Shown: positions 13,985 to 28,194, counted from the first letter of the stretch. The stretch is 64,000 nucleotides of DNA from Stercorarius parasiticus (GCA_013396915.1 VWZL01004359.1:364762-428761); one strand, 5' to 3'. Program-made: numbers and translations. The notes: generated from the sequence alone by a model not told the origin.

Positions 13985-14006
13985 TGGATCATGTTTTCAT
14001 GATCCA
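13985..14006. repeat. Perfect inverted repeat, 9-bp arms
   Basis: TGGATCATG and its exact reverse complement CATGATCCA are separated by TTTT. The transcript of either strand could fold into a tight 9-bp stem with a 4-base loop. No miRNA-like length or known RNA family is apparent, so it may be chance. Confidence 0.8.
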
Positions 14007-15160
14007 ATCCAAAAAAATCGTTTGTAATTTAACTTGGAAGGTATCATGGCTGATTTGAGTAACGTCTATTGAAATGACGGAATATTCTCTTCGTAAATTG
14101 TTGATTCTAGTTTTCTGAAAATGCAAGCACAGTTATTGACATCTTTTTCATTGTGTTCATGTCTTGCAGGCTTCTTCATGGCCTTGACACTTAGCAGGAC
14201 TTCCTCTGAATGAAAGCAAATCTGGACTCTGGAATACAATTAAGGTGTACCTGGATTCTGTTTCCCAGGTAATACTTTTCACTCATGTCTTAAAATAACA
14301 TAAAACTGTCCAATCTGTACTTATCAGCTTTATGCTATAAAATGCATGCTGTCATATTATATTTTGTCACAAATCTTAAAATCACTTCTCTAACACAGAT
14401 TAAAGAACTGAGCTTTCGTCTCTGTACTGTTTAGGAAAAGGCTTAGTAGTTTAAGTTATATGTTAATTATTGACTGAATGCCCAACTTGCAGGCTTCTAA
14501 TTTGTTTGTTTGTATATCACACTGTATTCCTATCTTCTGTACCTATGTGGCATTATGCCTTTTCATATAACCTGTTACTGTAGTGTTTTCTTTCTAGTGC
14601 CTTTTCAAGTCCTAGGCTGCATCATATCACCAAACAAGAAACCTTGTCTTGTTTTTCAACAAGTTTTACTCTCTTGGAATTCAAAAACATTGCTAAAAAT
14701 TTGTTTCTTGACTTGATAAAGATTTGCCAAGTGATGATACATGACTTTATACAGTAAAGGTAGTGATATTTTTTTAAGTCTTTACTCATTTCTTTCCCAA
14801 GAGTATGGGATTGTACTGCAAAAAATAGTAAACACTAGTATTCGCATTTGATGTATGTTGACGACAAATGATGAACAGGGGAGCAGTGACAGAGTGGGTA
14901 ATGGAACCAAGCCCGTCTCTGATCACTCCACTCCACTGGATTTCCTTTGCGAGCAACAGTATGCTAAAATTAGTTTTCTGTCATCTTGTAATTGTCGTCC
15001 CCTTTCCGGAACAAAATACAATAAATCTTTGCAAAGTTGTGATTCAAGTACAATGAGAAATTGCACATGCAGTGGTGTGCCAGTGTGGTGCTAACCCAGG
15101 CTGGGTATACACATGGTGTGTGTCTAGCAGTCTGGCAGACAGCAATTTAAAAAAAAAAAA

Positions 15161-15164
15161 NNNN
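15161..15164. other. Assembly gap (4 N) in A-tract
   Basis: Four Ns interrupt an A-rich run (about 15149-15175). This looks like a homopolymer of unresolved length rather than missing unique sequence. Confidence 0.95.
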
Positions 15165-18100
15165 AAGGAAAAAAAAGAGGGACTTCACACGTACACTTTT
15201 ATCTAAGTATGTTTCTTCCTGAAGGCCCTACGCAGCTAAACCCTCTAACCCTGTTAGATAGTTGTTTAGGATTTGTATTCTGTTCACTCGTGTTTGATGT
15301 GTAGCCCTGGAAATGAATTGAGAATTTAGGGAAATGCAGCTTTTAGCGACCTGAGCCAGTAAAGGAGAAATATTTCACTATAGTATGAGTCAGGACACAA
15401 AGATCTCCTTCTCCTAGCTATTTACTTTTACCAGAGGTATGTTCTTTAAAATTATGGAACCTTGAACACTGTTTAAGAGGCCCTTTTGTGTATTTTTCGT
15501 CCACCTAATACAACAAGGAGCTACTTGACTGGGAGATATTGCAGGTATTGTGTGTTTAAGTGCATTCAAAGTACTCTATGTGTTGCAGCTGACAGGCAAG
15601 ATCATTTCAGGCTTAAAAATAATGCAGTACTACAGTAATGCAAGCATCTAAATCATAAATGCATGTGAAAAGACAATACAATGTTAGAGATCCAGCTCTC
15701 TGTTACAAAATGTGAAGAAACCAGCGAGAAGCAGCTGCTGAAGGACGCAAACACTGTTTAATACTACTGGTGAATGACTACTCCTGTAATAATACATAAA
15801 ATCTTAGAAGCTTACTGTATGCTGCAAGATGCTCTCACTCAAACAAGATAACTCGGATGACTGAATTCATCATCCTATTTTAATGTCTTTTTTTTTAAGG
15901 GCTATAATCAGAGCTATTTCTGAGCCTTCAGACTCACTACTGGATAAAAGACACGGCTATGCTACCTCAATAATGAACCGAGGGCTGTAAATAATATCCT
16001 AGTAAAGGATTCTTGGAGACAGAGATATCAAATTTAAGGGTTAATTTACTGCATAAATACAGCATCGACTGAAACTCTTGCAGTGTGCGGCAGACCAGTC
16101 TATTTTTATGACTTAACCTTTACTGATCCGCATCTGTTAATCAGCTCTATATTATGCAGATGCTATTTAAGTTTATAATGATACAACTGAATGTCCTTGG
16201 TGCTAAGGATGCAAGATTTTTGGATTCTGCTTTTAATCATATTCCTGGATGGTGATGGCTTCACCTCTTGGATGAGGCTAGCTAATCTATTTGCTTCCTA
16301 CCGAGAGAGGTCTGTTGCTACAATACAGTGACTCAGCTAATCTAAATTCTTGACTCTTCTGCCTGAACTTGAATCTTTTCCCTGTATATGGAACCAAAAC
16401 ATAGGATTCTTCTGTAAAAATAGGCAGAAAATTCCTATTAATTACACATAAAACTAGGTAATTCATTTCAACTACTTTGCCAAATTGTGTGATAAAGCTA
16501 GATTTTGTGCAAAATGTAAGAATCTGACTTTTCCTGACGCTGTCATTGCCTTATATTTAACATAAATATTTATGTGTGTATTTTGGTATGTGAAGAAGCA
16601 GCTTATGGAAAGCACCACCAGTCCTTGACAGAAAGTTAAAATTGCTGTGCGTGCAGAACAAATACTAAATATTTTTCTATAAATACAATTTTAGGCATTG
16701 AAATAAAAATCTCACCCATAGCTTTCATAGTTGGCAAAAACGATGCTACCTCACAACTAATTATCATTTTAGGATTCCTACTGTGGAGACCCCCCCATGT
16801 TTGCACACTAAGTTCCCTTGTATGCTATAGAGACAACAGCTGTTACAGGAGGAGGCAGTTCTCATGCTGCGATGTTCTCCTGGAAAATGTCCTGCCAGCT
16901 GTCAGAGTTATTTATTTACTTATTTACTCGGGGAGGGAAATGAGTATAACTTGGGTGTCTCTCCTTGTGATAACAGATGGCAGAGAAAGAGGTACACCCT
17001 TGGAGTGATGCCCGCATTTCTAGATCAGAGCTAACATCAGTGAAATAAGTCAGCTAAATGCATTTTGAATGGGACCTAACATCTTGTTAAAGAGAAAGTC
17101 TTCTCTAAGGGTTCTTATCTCAGCTTTAATTTCCCATCTCATGACATTTCACATGTCTGCCTTCCATGCTGTGGTTTGATTTTCACTCCCAAGCTGTAAT
17201 AGTTATTCTGCTAAGGGGCAGGTGGGTAGGTTTTTTCATCCCATTGCAAAATGCTTTATGTTCAAATCTAAATCGAAGGTGTTAAAGTGAACAGCTTAGA
17301 AGGAACTAAAACCAAGCAAAGGTCAATGGCTGTTTATGTAACTTCTAGATACAAAAGGTTTGGGGAGTTCCATAATCTATTATATTACTTGAAAAAAGCT
17401 CTAATATTAATCCCTACAAGCAAGGAAATATTGTGTAAGCAGGAACAATGTAACTTAGTTTATGTACTTTAAGTTAGTTTTATATTCCACACTGAAAAGA
17501 ATAGGAATAAGATAATTCTAGCATAGCACTTCTGTAAAAGATGGGAACGGGGATTATTACATAACTTTTAAAAAGTCTTGTAGCATTTGTCCATGTCAAA
17601 TGTCAGAGATTATCTCTTGCTCTGTTTCAGTTCTGTAGAAGAAACGGAATTAATCTCTAAACCCTAAAATGGTTCTAAGAAATCAAATGCTTAAAGTGCA
17701 ATTGCCCTTCGAGTGATTTAAAACATGTGATTAGTGTAATGGAAGTGCACAATGAAATAGCTGTAACATAAGAAGTTAGACAGTCTTCCTAATGTCCTAA
17801 GACATTCAAAGCTTGATAAAGACATAAACCTGTTGCGCTGTCTTGCATCTTCATCTTTTAGTCCTATTGATTTCAAAGGGCATATTGGAAAGGAAATTTC
17901 TTTTGGTTTTCATTCATTCATGGTCTCTGAAAGGAGTATAGCACTTAATGAAACAGATAAAATTTAAAAATTGATGTGACAGTTTTAAGAGTAGTTACAG
18001 CACATTAACAACCATTACTTTATGAGTTCAATTCACAACATCATATAAACATGTCACTGTGATGCACTTTTCTTCTTGACAATACAAAAATATATTGGGT

Positions 18101-18365
18101 AGATTGGTATCCATATTTTGTATAGCCGTTTTCAGATATTTTTAACTAGCAGCATCATAAAGATTTGCTTTTAGAAAGCATTCAGACATCTATTTTACGT
18201 CCAGCCCATTAGTGGGCTCTACATCCCAGAGTAGTGTGGAAATATACTTGCTGCAGTTCTGACCCAGCAAGTCCAGCAAGTATGGAGTGGAGCAGAGGTC
18301 TTTCTTGATTTTCTTGTGAAATTAGGAACCTCTGAAATAAACTTTTCTCATTAGTGGACAACTAA

Positions 18366-18415
18366 TTAGATGGTCATATATTTATATGACCTCGTTAGAT
18401 GGTCATATATTTATA
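18366..18415 (+). repeat. 29-bp tandem duplication
   Basis: A 21-base block (TTAGATGGTCATATATTTATA) occurs at 18366-18386 and again, identically, at 18395-18415, giving a period of 29 bp. It is a simple local duplication with no coding content. The identity of the copies implies it is recent. Confidence 0.9.
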
Positions 18416-21400
18416 GTGGCGTAAGGCAATAAGAATCTTTCAGAGCATAAATGATCATTATACAGATGATGACAGAGTGCTTGCCTCAATACAGAACTTA
18501 CTATAGAATAATTTTTACAATATTATTTTTCCTTAGCTAGAACTGGAGTTACTCTGGTTAAACACAAAAAGAAAATTACCTGATAATAGCGCATACGTTG
18601 GGCTACCATTTATTGTGAGCTCTATTGGACAGATCTAATCAAGAATTTAGGGCAAAGTTATCAGCAGGTACGCAGTCAACTTCAACGCAAGAGAAGTGGC
18701 CTTTCTCTCTTGGCCTTACTCCCAGGTTATGTTATAAGGACATTTGGGCTTTTAAATCTCGGTGGAGGAGAATCTGTCTAAATTCTACATAATTGTAAAA
18801 AGAGAAGAGGATCTTTTGGCTCTTCATTGAGCAGTAGTCTGTCCAATTCACATGATTCTAATAAGCAATGAGGCAAACTGTTTCACAGTCCAATACACTA
18901 TAGTAAACTTATTCTTTAGATTCTTAAGATCACTTGCCCACTTTTTTTTTTTTTTTTCCTTTTGCTAGAATAAAAATTCTTAGGCAGGCTTTTCATTGCA
19001 TAACAAATGGATGATACTAAACTCTCTACAAGCAGCAAAATAGAAATAATTTTCTGGAGAAACCTATGAACAGAGATGAGACAAAACCTACATAGAATGT
19101 TGAAGAAGATGATAATAGTCTATTTGGCAGTATTGCAAGGAGTGACACAAAAGAGGCCTAACAATTTTAAATGTGGGGCTGGCTGCTTTTAATTGCAGTG
19201 AGAATAACCAAAGTTATGCGAGTCTCTAATGCTTACGGGCACAATCTCTGGGTGTTAAAAATCATTCTTAGGATTTAATAAGTCTTAACTGCTTAAAAAA
19301 CTAAAAAATGTCTAAAAATGTTTTAGTAATGTTATATCTTTGGTGCTGCTGTACAACGGTATCTGAGACACAAGATTCAAGTTAAAAGGCAGTTTGTATA
19401 CATTTGAGGGACAGAAATCAAACCAGAGGTTTAATATGAACTTTTTTCATCTTGATAATGGAATTAATACGGTATTTCCTTAATTAGGAGTCCCAGTTTA
19501 TTAATTTTTGATTTATAAACAATGACATAGTCAGTATTTGTGACCTGTGTCTTCTAGGAGATTATTTGTGACTGAAATGTTGACATCTTGTAATACAATG
19601 TGAAAAAGATTTTAAAACTGAGTACTTGTGTTAGTTGTGAGGCCTGCACTGGTTTGTACAGTGTATTAAATTAATATGAAGTCAGTATGCAATTCTGCAG
19701 TAAATGACTAAAATTTTCTACTATACCAAGGCTCTAAACTATAACGACTGACAGAGAGAAGCTTGTCTTCCTACACTAGCCCTGCCAGAATTTTGAATTA
19801 TCCTCTGAATACAGTTGTTTCTACAAATTGTTTATTTCTTTAATTAGAATTCATAGGTACATATTCCCACACTTTTCCTGAGAATCTGATTCTCAACCGT
19901 GCAACTGAATTGTTGAATAGTTCTACTATTGCCATCTGTTCGTCAGTAAATTATATATTATAGTGTTCTTTTGTATTACGTAGAAATGTGGCCTTCATGT
20001 TTTAAAAGTGAATTTTAAAATAGACAAGTGCATGTCGAATAGGATGCTCTAGACTTTATGCTGGCTTCCAGTGTGCTGAAGGAGGTACAATAGGATTTTG
20101 ACAGCAGGATTTAGCCATCTGATTGCTAATCAGAGGTTCCAGGTTTGCTAGAAAAGTGAGAAATACAGTGACAGCTAAAGAGTTTGTGAAGCAAGTAATC
20201 TTGTTATTTTTCTGGGTTTCTTCCCTCCCCTTTTTACCTGGAGGATATCTCAGTCTTTTAGCTTTTAGGATATAGCAATTTGAGGGATGCTGTATGCATG
20301 CCATTTACATTGGAATGTGTCGTGACTTTCACATTCATCGAATGCGTGTAATTGTATCTGCACATGTATGTAATATATGTGTCTGCACATATTTTTATAC
20401 ATACAATAACGTAGAAGATTTAAATTGAAGAGTTTACATTTTACTTATAAAGTTGTTCTTTATTTTAATTCTTTATATTGCAGCTGACTTTTTCATGTCT
20501 TATTTTATAAAATAGATCGGCCTTCATTGACAACAGTGAGATGAAAGGTAATTTTTGAATCCTATGCATTGCATAGTACTGGCTTTTAATTCAGTTGAGA
20601 AAAAAAATACTAGCAAAACGTAATTGTATTATTTCACTCATGTGCTGTCATCCTTTCAATTCTTTGCTCATCTTGCATGTTGCACATTAATGGCTTATCA
20701 GGTTTTCACATACGTGGCATTGAAAATTAATTTGTGGTAACTAAAGCAGCCAATTAATTAGGTAAATGCGCATTCCTCTTAATCATTTGATAAGTCATTT
20801 AAAAAGAAAATTATAGTTTTATGTTGAAGGCCAGACTGGATGTAAATACCATATTTTGCTCCCTGTATGTAATCTAGAATTGTGTCTTACAGCGTTTGAT
20901 TCTTTTTCATTATGACCCAACCGGTCCTGGGCTTATTTTTCACTACATAACTGTTGCAGTTGATCTCGCGTTTATCTATTCAGTCAGTCAGAATATGAGT
21001 CAGAATGGTAGGATATTTACACTGTAAATTTCATAACATAAATAAAAAATTTGCAGAAGAAAAACCGTAAAAAACAGACCAAAACACTTCTGTGTGGATT
21101 AAATCGACTTTTATGTATGATTTAGCTGGCAGACTTGTTGATCTTCAGAGGACATTCATGCACTGTTTAGCCTCTTATTTGGAGGATGAAAATTTTCTTT
21201 ATGTATCATTGGGTTTTCTCTGATCAGGAAAATCTTCAGGTTTTAAGGGACGAAAAAGGCCATTCCTGTGTAAGCACAGTCCATCTGAGTGTATGCATGT
21301 GCGTACCTAGTACACATCAAGCCTTCAGCTCTGCTCTTCTTAGGGGATGAACATTTTTTTGTCTTCTGCACTTTTTCTATAGCATTTGTACAGTATTCCT

Positions 21401-24400
21401 TGTTAATTTTATTCTTTAGATATCAAAGAAAGTAAAGTTCTAAATTATACTTTAATACATCCTATGAGGTATTTATATTTTTCTGGGTTTTAGAAAGATG
21501 CTTTTTCTTCTGTCTTGGTCAAATTCTGGTTTAACATTCACTGTGACTTTGTCTTATTTTTGTTACTCATAATACTTACTATTTATTCCTTTTCATAATG
21601 GTAGCTCTCCTCCACACTGAGAAATGTCCAAATTTGGCTGATAGGATTATCCCTAGATAGTCTGTGTAGTTTGTAAACAGTTTGTTTAGAAAGATCTGTA
21701 CTCAATCTGCAAAACAGTAAACGTCTCTTACTAGTTGAGACGGCTCTGCATTACAGAAAATCGGCAAATGAACTGATACAGAACAGTCTTCTGGATTAGA
21801 AGAGGAAACACTGCTCACCCAGATGCAAAGAAATAAACTACCTGGTTTTGAGAGTAGTAGTATAATAAAGACTATGGTTTCAAAACTAAAAGAGCAGAAA
21901 ATACAAGAAATATAGCAGGTCATATAGGCATACCACATTTATTGCTGCATTCCTCTAGAAATACAATGCCAGTAAACAATATTTTATATCTACTTTAACA
22001 TATGTATATTATCACGTAAATTGAAGGTGTGTATTCTTCTTCATGCCTCCTCTTTATATATTCAATGTCAGTCCATGTGTGTAATTGTTGAATTTTTTGC
22101 TATAAATTTTATTTAGACTGCTGTTAATTATTTAGACTGCTGTGGCTTGAGTTCTGAAATATTTGCCAGATTGCCTTCAGCTTTTAAAGAAGTTTAGTCT
22201 GAGTAAGGCTGGCAGTATTTGAGCCTTAATTACATGGTAAAAAGTGCTTGAAGTTCCTTTGTATTTGTATCAATGTATTTAAAAAAAAAAAAAAATCCTT
22301 AAGCACAGGATAGAGTGAACCAAAAAATAAGATAACAGATATATTTTAGCAGGAAATGGAAAGGTAACTATTACTGCTATTATAACTCCAGATTTTTGGA
22401 ATAGAGGCAAACTATTTTGACAGACTTATCTCCTGTAATCATTTATTTGACCTATAGTTACCACTCATGTTGATTGTAGCCTGTCTGTTTCTATTACAGG
22501 TTGTTCTCATGTCTCAGAATTTTTGTGAACTCCCTTCTACATCTTAGCAAGCATTATTTATGAGACTACAAAGCCCTCTTCTGTGGTACGAATCCATCCA
22601 TGTTCAAAGCTTGCAAAGGTAAAAGTCTAATCTCTAATAAATTATGATTTATTAAATAAATCGTCATAGGTTTTCATAAGCTTTAATGGACTGCTGAGCA
22701 CAGGGGATGTACAATACAGTACATAATTTTCTTTTCAGGAATACTGTGTGCTTTCAAATGTAAGGAAGTGCTGACAGAGAGTCTTTGGCTTTTGTACTGA
22801 CAAGGACACGAAATGCATCTTTTGACATTGGCACAATCGAGTTGGGTTCAGTCACTGAGCGCTTTAGAGAGGGCAGCGTTTCATCCTGTCCTCCCCTTGT
22901 GGGGGAACCGCGGCAGGGGAGAAGCTCCTGTCTCTGGAGCACAGCAGCTGACGGTTATCAGTTGCTCTTCCGGGCCAGAAGTGGGAGCAGAGGCGGCTGC
23001 TTTTTGCTACCCCCTTACATACCATTACAGCTGTTGGGTCCTCTCTGTGAACACTAGAAGAATTAGTACAGTGCATTTCTTGCCAATACACAACTGTTTG
23101 AATTGGTATGCTTATACAATGTGAAATTACATAAGGCCAGATAAATATTTACAAAACTGACAGATATAAACCAGAGAGCCCTTATATCTTAATATTTACT
23201 TAACAATTTTGCATAGCACCCTGCAAGTATTTTGTTAGTATTTCAAGTTCCTTTTTTGTTAACTTTTTGTAAATTGAAAGTCAAATTTCCCAACATGATT
23301 CAAAACATATGTAGGTAGGCATATCAGAAGAAAATTATATTAATACCAAGGGTGCAGTCTAGGTAATAAAAACTTAGACTTTAAATGACCATCTGACAAA
23401 AAACAATTCGAGTTAATTTGTGTTCTCTGATAATGTTCATAAATCAAAACGTGACAGCCTAGATTTGGGAAGGGAAGATCAAGCTGATTTTGTATCCTTT
23501 CTAAAGCTATAACTGAGGCAGTTACTCCCCAGTGTGACTATGTCTGTCACATCTTCATATGGTTTAACTGTACTTCTGCCACCTTGGACAACAAAACGCA
23601 AGGAAGATCAGAAATAGAAAGCTGACGTGTTTTTGCTTCAGGGGCATCGTAACAGCAGGAGTTCTGGGAGAATTCGGTGAAGCTGTCTAATGAAACTAAG
23701 TGAAAGTGTGGGACCGCTGGGATAGGTGGTCAGACACCTCTGAGAGAAGTTGCTATGATATGCTTGGAAAATTGCAAATTGGAAAATGGGATATGTGTTT
23801 GATAGAAATAATACAAATGTTAGAGTATAGAAAAGGACTAGCTTTTTAAGAAAAGCATTGCAGGTGAAATATCAGTTTGAAATTTGAATATTTAAAGATT
23901 GAGCAATATTTCACAAATTCAGCAAATGCATTTCCATACAAACATTGCTGTCACACTAACAGAGCATTGACACAAGTGGCTCCATTAGTGTTCATGAAGT
24001 CTTAGCTACAGTAATCATATTGGTCTATCCTACTAGTGGGTGCATGTCTTTTAAGGGAGAAAAATATTGTAAAATCAGCTACAGATAAAACATGGAAAAG
24101 GTTGTATAGTGGTATTGTCAACATTATGTCTGTTTAGTGACTCACATATATCACTAAAGATGGGTGACAATAGCGTATGTCACCTTTATATACTGCATAT
24201 AACATCCTTGGCATATAGCAAACATCCACTTCAGCCCCTATTTCTGCTGTATTTTCTTTGTATGTATGTATTTTCCTTATCTCTGTGATAAATAAGTGTT
24301 ATATTTCTATGGAGTTTGTAAGAAAATTTTTGATGACCTACTAGCATGGGTTTAAATAAATTATGAGGCTTTTAGAAAGCCTCGTAATGCTGATCTCTCT

Positions 24401-27400
24401 GAGGATTGCCAGGTGATACCCTACAGTCCAGCAGAGTACTTTCTGTCTAGGACTTATTTTCAGCACAGAGATTCCGTTTAGCATTTATCATGAAAATAGG
24501 CCTAAGTGCCTGCTATTCCAGACTTGGTTACACTGCCATCTGCCAACAGTGTTCCCTCCCCTCAGTTTTGGCTTGTTCTCATTTTCGGCAGGTCAGTGGT
24601 TGGGAAATGTGCAAATTACTTTCCTGAGGCAACTGTTGTCACCCTGCACAAACTCCTTGCACTCCCCTCTGGTACAGGCAGCCGCTTTCTTCCTTCGTGC
24701 CGACCGGAATGAGTGTGTAGACCTGAAGGTAACATTTAGCTGAAAGCATGGCATGAATGGAGATGTATGAAACACGATTCACTCAAATAATGGAATGTTT
24801 TTTTCTAAGGATGTGAGGTGTAGAAGTCCATGTGGCTTAGAACACATATTAGCACATAAAATACAAGGAAAATGCTTCCCTGGATTCTTCCCATTTCTAT
24901 TATCTATTACTGTAAGCATAGTATGATGTACAGCATACAAGCTGAGAGATTAGTCATTTTTTCTCCCTTAAATGTAATTGCATTTTTGTAGACATGCATA
25001 TTTTTGTAGATGAATAGCTGATAACATGAGATGTTAAGTAGTTTTCATTTAAAATGTATTAGATTCAATCTGCTCAAGTGATAGGTATCCCAAATTTCTA
25101 GCATGTGTAAGTTGATTCTTTCATTTCCACCACATATGGTTATCCGAAAGTTGCTTCTCTTAAATGCTAATATAACTAAGAGGCATTTGACCAGCCTAAA
25201 GTTTAGTTTTAAATTATAATAGCAAAAGAATATTAAATGATATCATACTGGCCCTAACCTGCTTGTAAATTTCTTTCATTGTTCTCTTTTTTTAAGATGA
25301 ATCCTACTGTAGTTGTTCCTGTGCTTATACTGGTATGCAGATGCGATAAGTCATTATAAAGTGTACTACTTAAGATGCTTCATCCTTTCTTTTACTTTTT
25401 TCCCCTCTCAGTTTGCCAACACAACTAATCCCCAGTAATTTGATCCTATTTTGCATAGCAATTTCAAGACTGAATTTAAAATTGCTGTTGTACTCTCTGC
25501 TTTGACATTGACTCCATTTATGACTTTTGTCATGTAACGTACCAGCGATTCGGTATTCGCACTTCCTAATGGACACAAGCTTGTTGGAATTATCTCGCAA
25601 AGATGTCGTGAGGTGTTGAAGTACCATGAATAGTAGGTTGGACAAAAAGTGCTGTTAGTTCTTTTTCAGGCACAGCTTTATGTACTATTACATTTAGCAA
25701 GCTCCCTGTAATATTCCATCCATACTCTTTGAGCGGAGTTTTCCATTTACAGTAACAGCTATGCTACATGAAGAACTCTGCTTTTTGTTTTGTTCTGGAC
25801 TAGGGACCAAGTCCTTTAACCAAGTTCAGTTGCCAGTTGCCTTAGGGCAGTTCTGGCTGTATAAGGTTTTTGAAATACTCTACGGGGTGTTTTAAAAAAA
25901 CCCCCAAAATCTCTGAAGTCTAGCATTTGTTTTAAATTTTAGTCAGCATAGTGGTAACGTAAAGAGGTAAAAAAGCCACAAGTACAAATTTCTGAGAAGA
26001 TGCTCATATGGAAGAGACAGTGCAAAGTGAATATAGCTGGGAAATGCCTTCTTTTTATCATCCTGCATAGCCGTAAGATCTGAGTGCAGAGGGTGGGTGA
26101 ACAAGGCTTCTGCTGCTTATCCAAGCATCTCACAGTTCCTGAATCCAGAAAGGGCAACTGGATTGGAGAGTCTGTTGGCCATGATTACAATTAGAATCAG
26201 TCTATATCATCTTAAACTCAGCATTTGGCTCCACTGAGAATATATAAGAAAGTACTATGGATGGGAATCAGATTTCATCAATCAGGAAACAAAAGTTTTT
26301 CACACAAACACGTTAAGAAGGGTAGATCTTGCATCACTGAAATTTGAGCAGCCTAACCAGTCTGCTTAATAATTCCTCTATTTTGTTTTATAGTAATGGA
26401 ACCTGACATTTAAATTGCTCCCTATCATTTCCCGTAGCTACATGTCTTGCCTCCATAACAGAGGTGCAGCTGACATGGAAGAGAGATTTCAGCCCTGTAG
26501 TAGAGACCTGGTTAATAATTTTGTTAATGTGCACAGCAAAATGTTCCTTCTGCTGTGCTTAATGTGGCTCTGCAAGACTGTCTGCTTTTTGTCAGTAAAA
26601 TCAGCAGGTTCTGAGTACGTATTGGAAGCAGACTGTCCAAACTGAGGGCGGGGGGCATTTTCATACAACCACCCTTCAAGCTAGAACAGTAATTTAAAAA
26701 AAAAAAAATCTAAATATAATTTTTCAGTATCAGACAGGTTAAGAGTGTTTTTCAGTAATCTCTTTACAGGAAAGGGAAACGGTTTGTATGCTACAAAACC
26801 TCATCTTTTGAAAAGTATCATCAGTCCCTTTTTTGTTTATGTCGGTTGCCTGCTCTTTAGAAATGAGAGGGGAGGGGGGATTGTTGCTGCAGTTATTCAA
26901 GCAAGGATGAATGAAACAATTCCTTAGCCTTGTGATTTTTATCATCTTTGCATGTGTAATGTCAGTAGAAATAATACACATGCACCTGGCATGGTGCAGT
27001 ATTCTACCTCGGTCTGTGAATGACTGGCTTCTCTCTCATGTGTTGTAGGTGATTTAACTCGAGTTATTGTGTGTACATACAAGCTTTTGAAAAATATGAA
27101 TAGCCCCAAGATATTTTAACACGACGGAGAGAAATTTATTCTCTCTAGATCTCACTAGCCCTAAATTTATGTAGATGTAAGTGCAGTTCCACATGGGCCA
27201 GGGATCAGTGAAGTGACAGAACATCCCCAGTGCAGTTGAAGCCCAGGATTGTTCCACTTCATGTTTTCTGTGCCTTTAATGCAAAATGCCGTGTCTGTGT
27301 GAGGGCTGTGCTGTGGCTGGATGGAGCAAGTGTGTGCCCCTGGTTCCTCTATGGGGTTTAAAATGTCAGCATCTTCTAATACCCTCCATATTTTATTTAA

Positions 27401-27879
27401 TTTTCTGTCATTAATATATGAACTTTTTTCTAAATTCAGTGATTCATTAAAAAAATCCTATGCAGTTCTGCCTTTGATAGTGTAAACTTTGAGCTGTGGA
27501 AGTGTTTAGCATCACGAAAGTTTTATCAGATCTCCAAATTTAAAAGAAACATCCCTGCCTGCATTAGGGGTGTGTGATCTCAGACCACCTGTTACTTGCA
27601 GCGCAGCCTGGAGAGATCAGCTGCACAACAACTCGCAGTCATGTATCTCTGAAATAAAAGCGTGTATCATATAATGGAGGCTCAGTTATGTATTTTATGT
27701 TAAAACACCCCGTGATTATCCCAAAATTCAAGGGGAAAGAGAATTCACATTACTCTTAAAAAGACAGACTAGTTTTTAAGGTATGAAAATGCACCGCTAA
27801 TTCTCCTTAACAACGTGAAACTGCCTGATGCTGCCCAGCCCTCCACCTTCCGCGAACTGTTTGGAGTTTTTTTAATGAA
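18416..27879. other. Intergenic upstream of SYN2
   Basis: AT-rich non-coding DNA leading up to the SYN2 CpG island. No coding exon is recognisable. The block at 22850-23040 is moderately GC-rich but has no recognisable product. A T-tract lies at about 18942-18958 and an A-tract near 22280-22293. A segment at 20680-20815 has clustered TAATTA-type motifs and is discussed under findings. Distal SYN2 regulatory elements would be expected somewhere here, but none can be proven from sequence alone. Confidence 0.65.
22111..22143 (+). repeat. 19-bp tandem duplication
   Basis: ATTTAGACTGCTGT appears at 22111-22124 and again at 22130-22143, a spacing of 19 bp. It is a minor replication-slippage type repeat. 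Confidence 0.85.
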
Positions 27880-28070
27880 AATAACCGCTGCCGTCTATTG
27901 GTCTGGGGCCGCACGGCCTCCTCCCCCGGCGCCTGGGACCCCGCGCTGCGGGCGCCAGCGGGGTCCCTGCGGCTACAGCGCAGCGTTACGCAACGGGGGC
28001 CCCGGTGTCCATCCGTCGCGGGTGCAGCCAGGGCTGGCAGCGGGAAGCGGTGCGTATGTCCATATGTCCC

Positions 28071-28087
28071 CCCCGCCCCGGGGCGGG
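28071..28087. promoter_or_regulatory. Palindromic GC boxes (Sp1/KLF type)
   Basis: CCCCGCCCCGGGGCGGG holds two head-to-head Sp1-type GC boxes, about 136 bases upstream of the start codon in assembly coordinates. Sp/KLF and Egr factors bind such sites in TATA-less promoters; occupancy here is inferred only from the motif. Confidence 0.55.
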
Positions 28088-28122
28088 AGCGAGGCTGCGC
28101 GCGCGGCTGCCCCCTGGAGGCG

Positions 28123-28194
28123 NNNNNNNNNNNNNNNNNNNNNNNNNNNNNNNNNNNNNNNNNNNNNNNNNNNNNNNNNNNNNNNNNNNNNNNN
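28123..28194. other. Assembly gap (72 N) in SYN2 5' region
   Basis: There are 72 undetermined bases in the core of the CpG island, ending 28 bases before the SYN2 start codon. Very high GC is the probable cause. The gap hides part of the 5'UTR or core promoter, and its true size may differ from 72. Confidence 1.

Larger units (their letters stand above)
9978..18365. other. Intergenic, no gene recognised
   Basis: This is a long AT-rich non-coding stretch. The short open frames are no longer than chance predicts and none resembles a known protein. Notable items inside are a hairpin (13985-14006), a small gap (15161-15164), a (GTTT)n-like run near 11965-11982 and a segment at 16081-16200 with octamer- and homeobox-like AT-rich motifs, discussed under findings. 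Confidence 0.65.

Noticed and set aside
22490..22625. Possible non-coding exon between a TTACAG acceptor-like site and GTAAAA donor-like site
   Set aside because: Such pairs occur often by chance, there is no coding potential, and no transcript evidence is available.
28060..28069. CArG (SRF) box CCATATGTCC near the SYN2 promoter
   Set aside because: The 3' end is CC rather than GG, so the CC(A/T)6GG rule fails.
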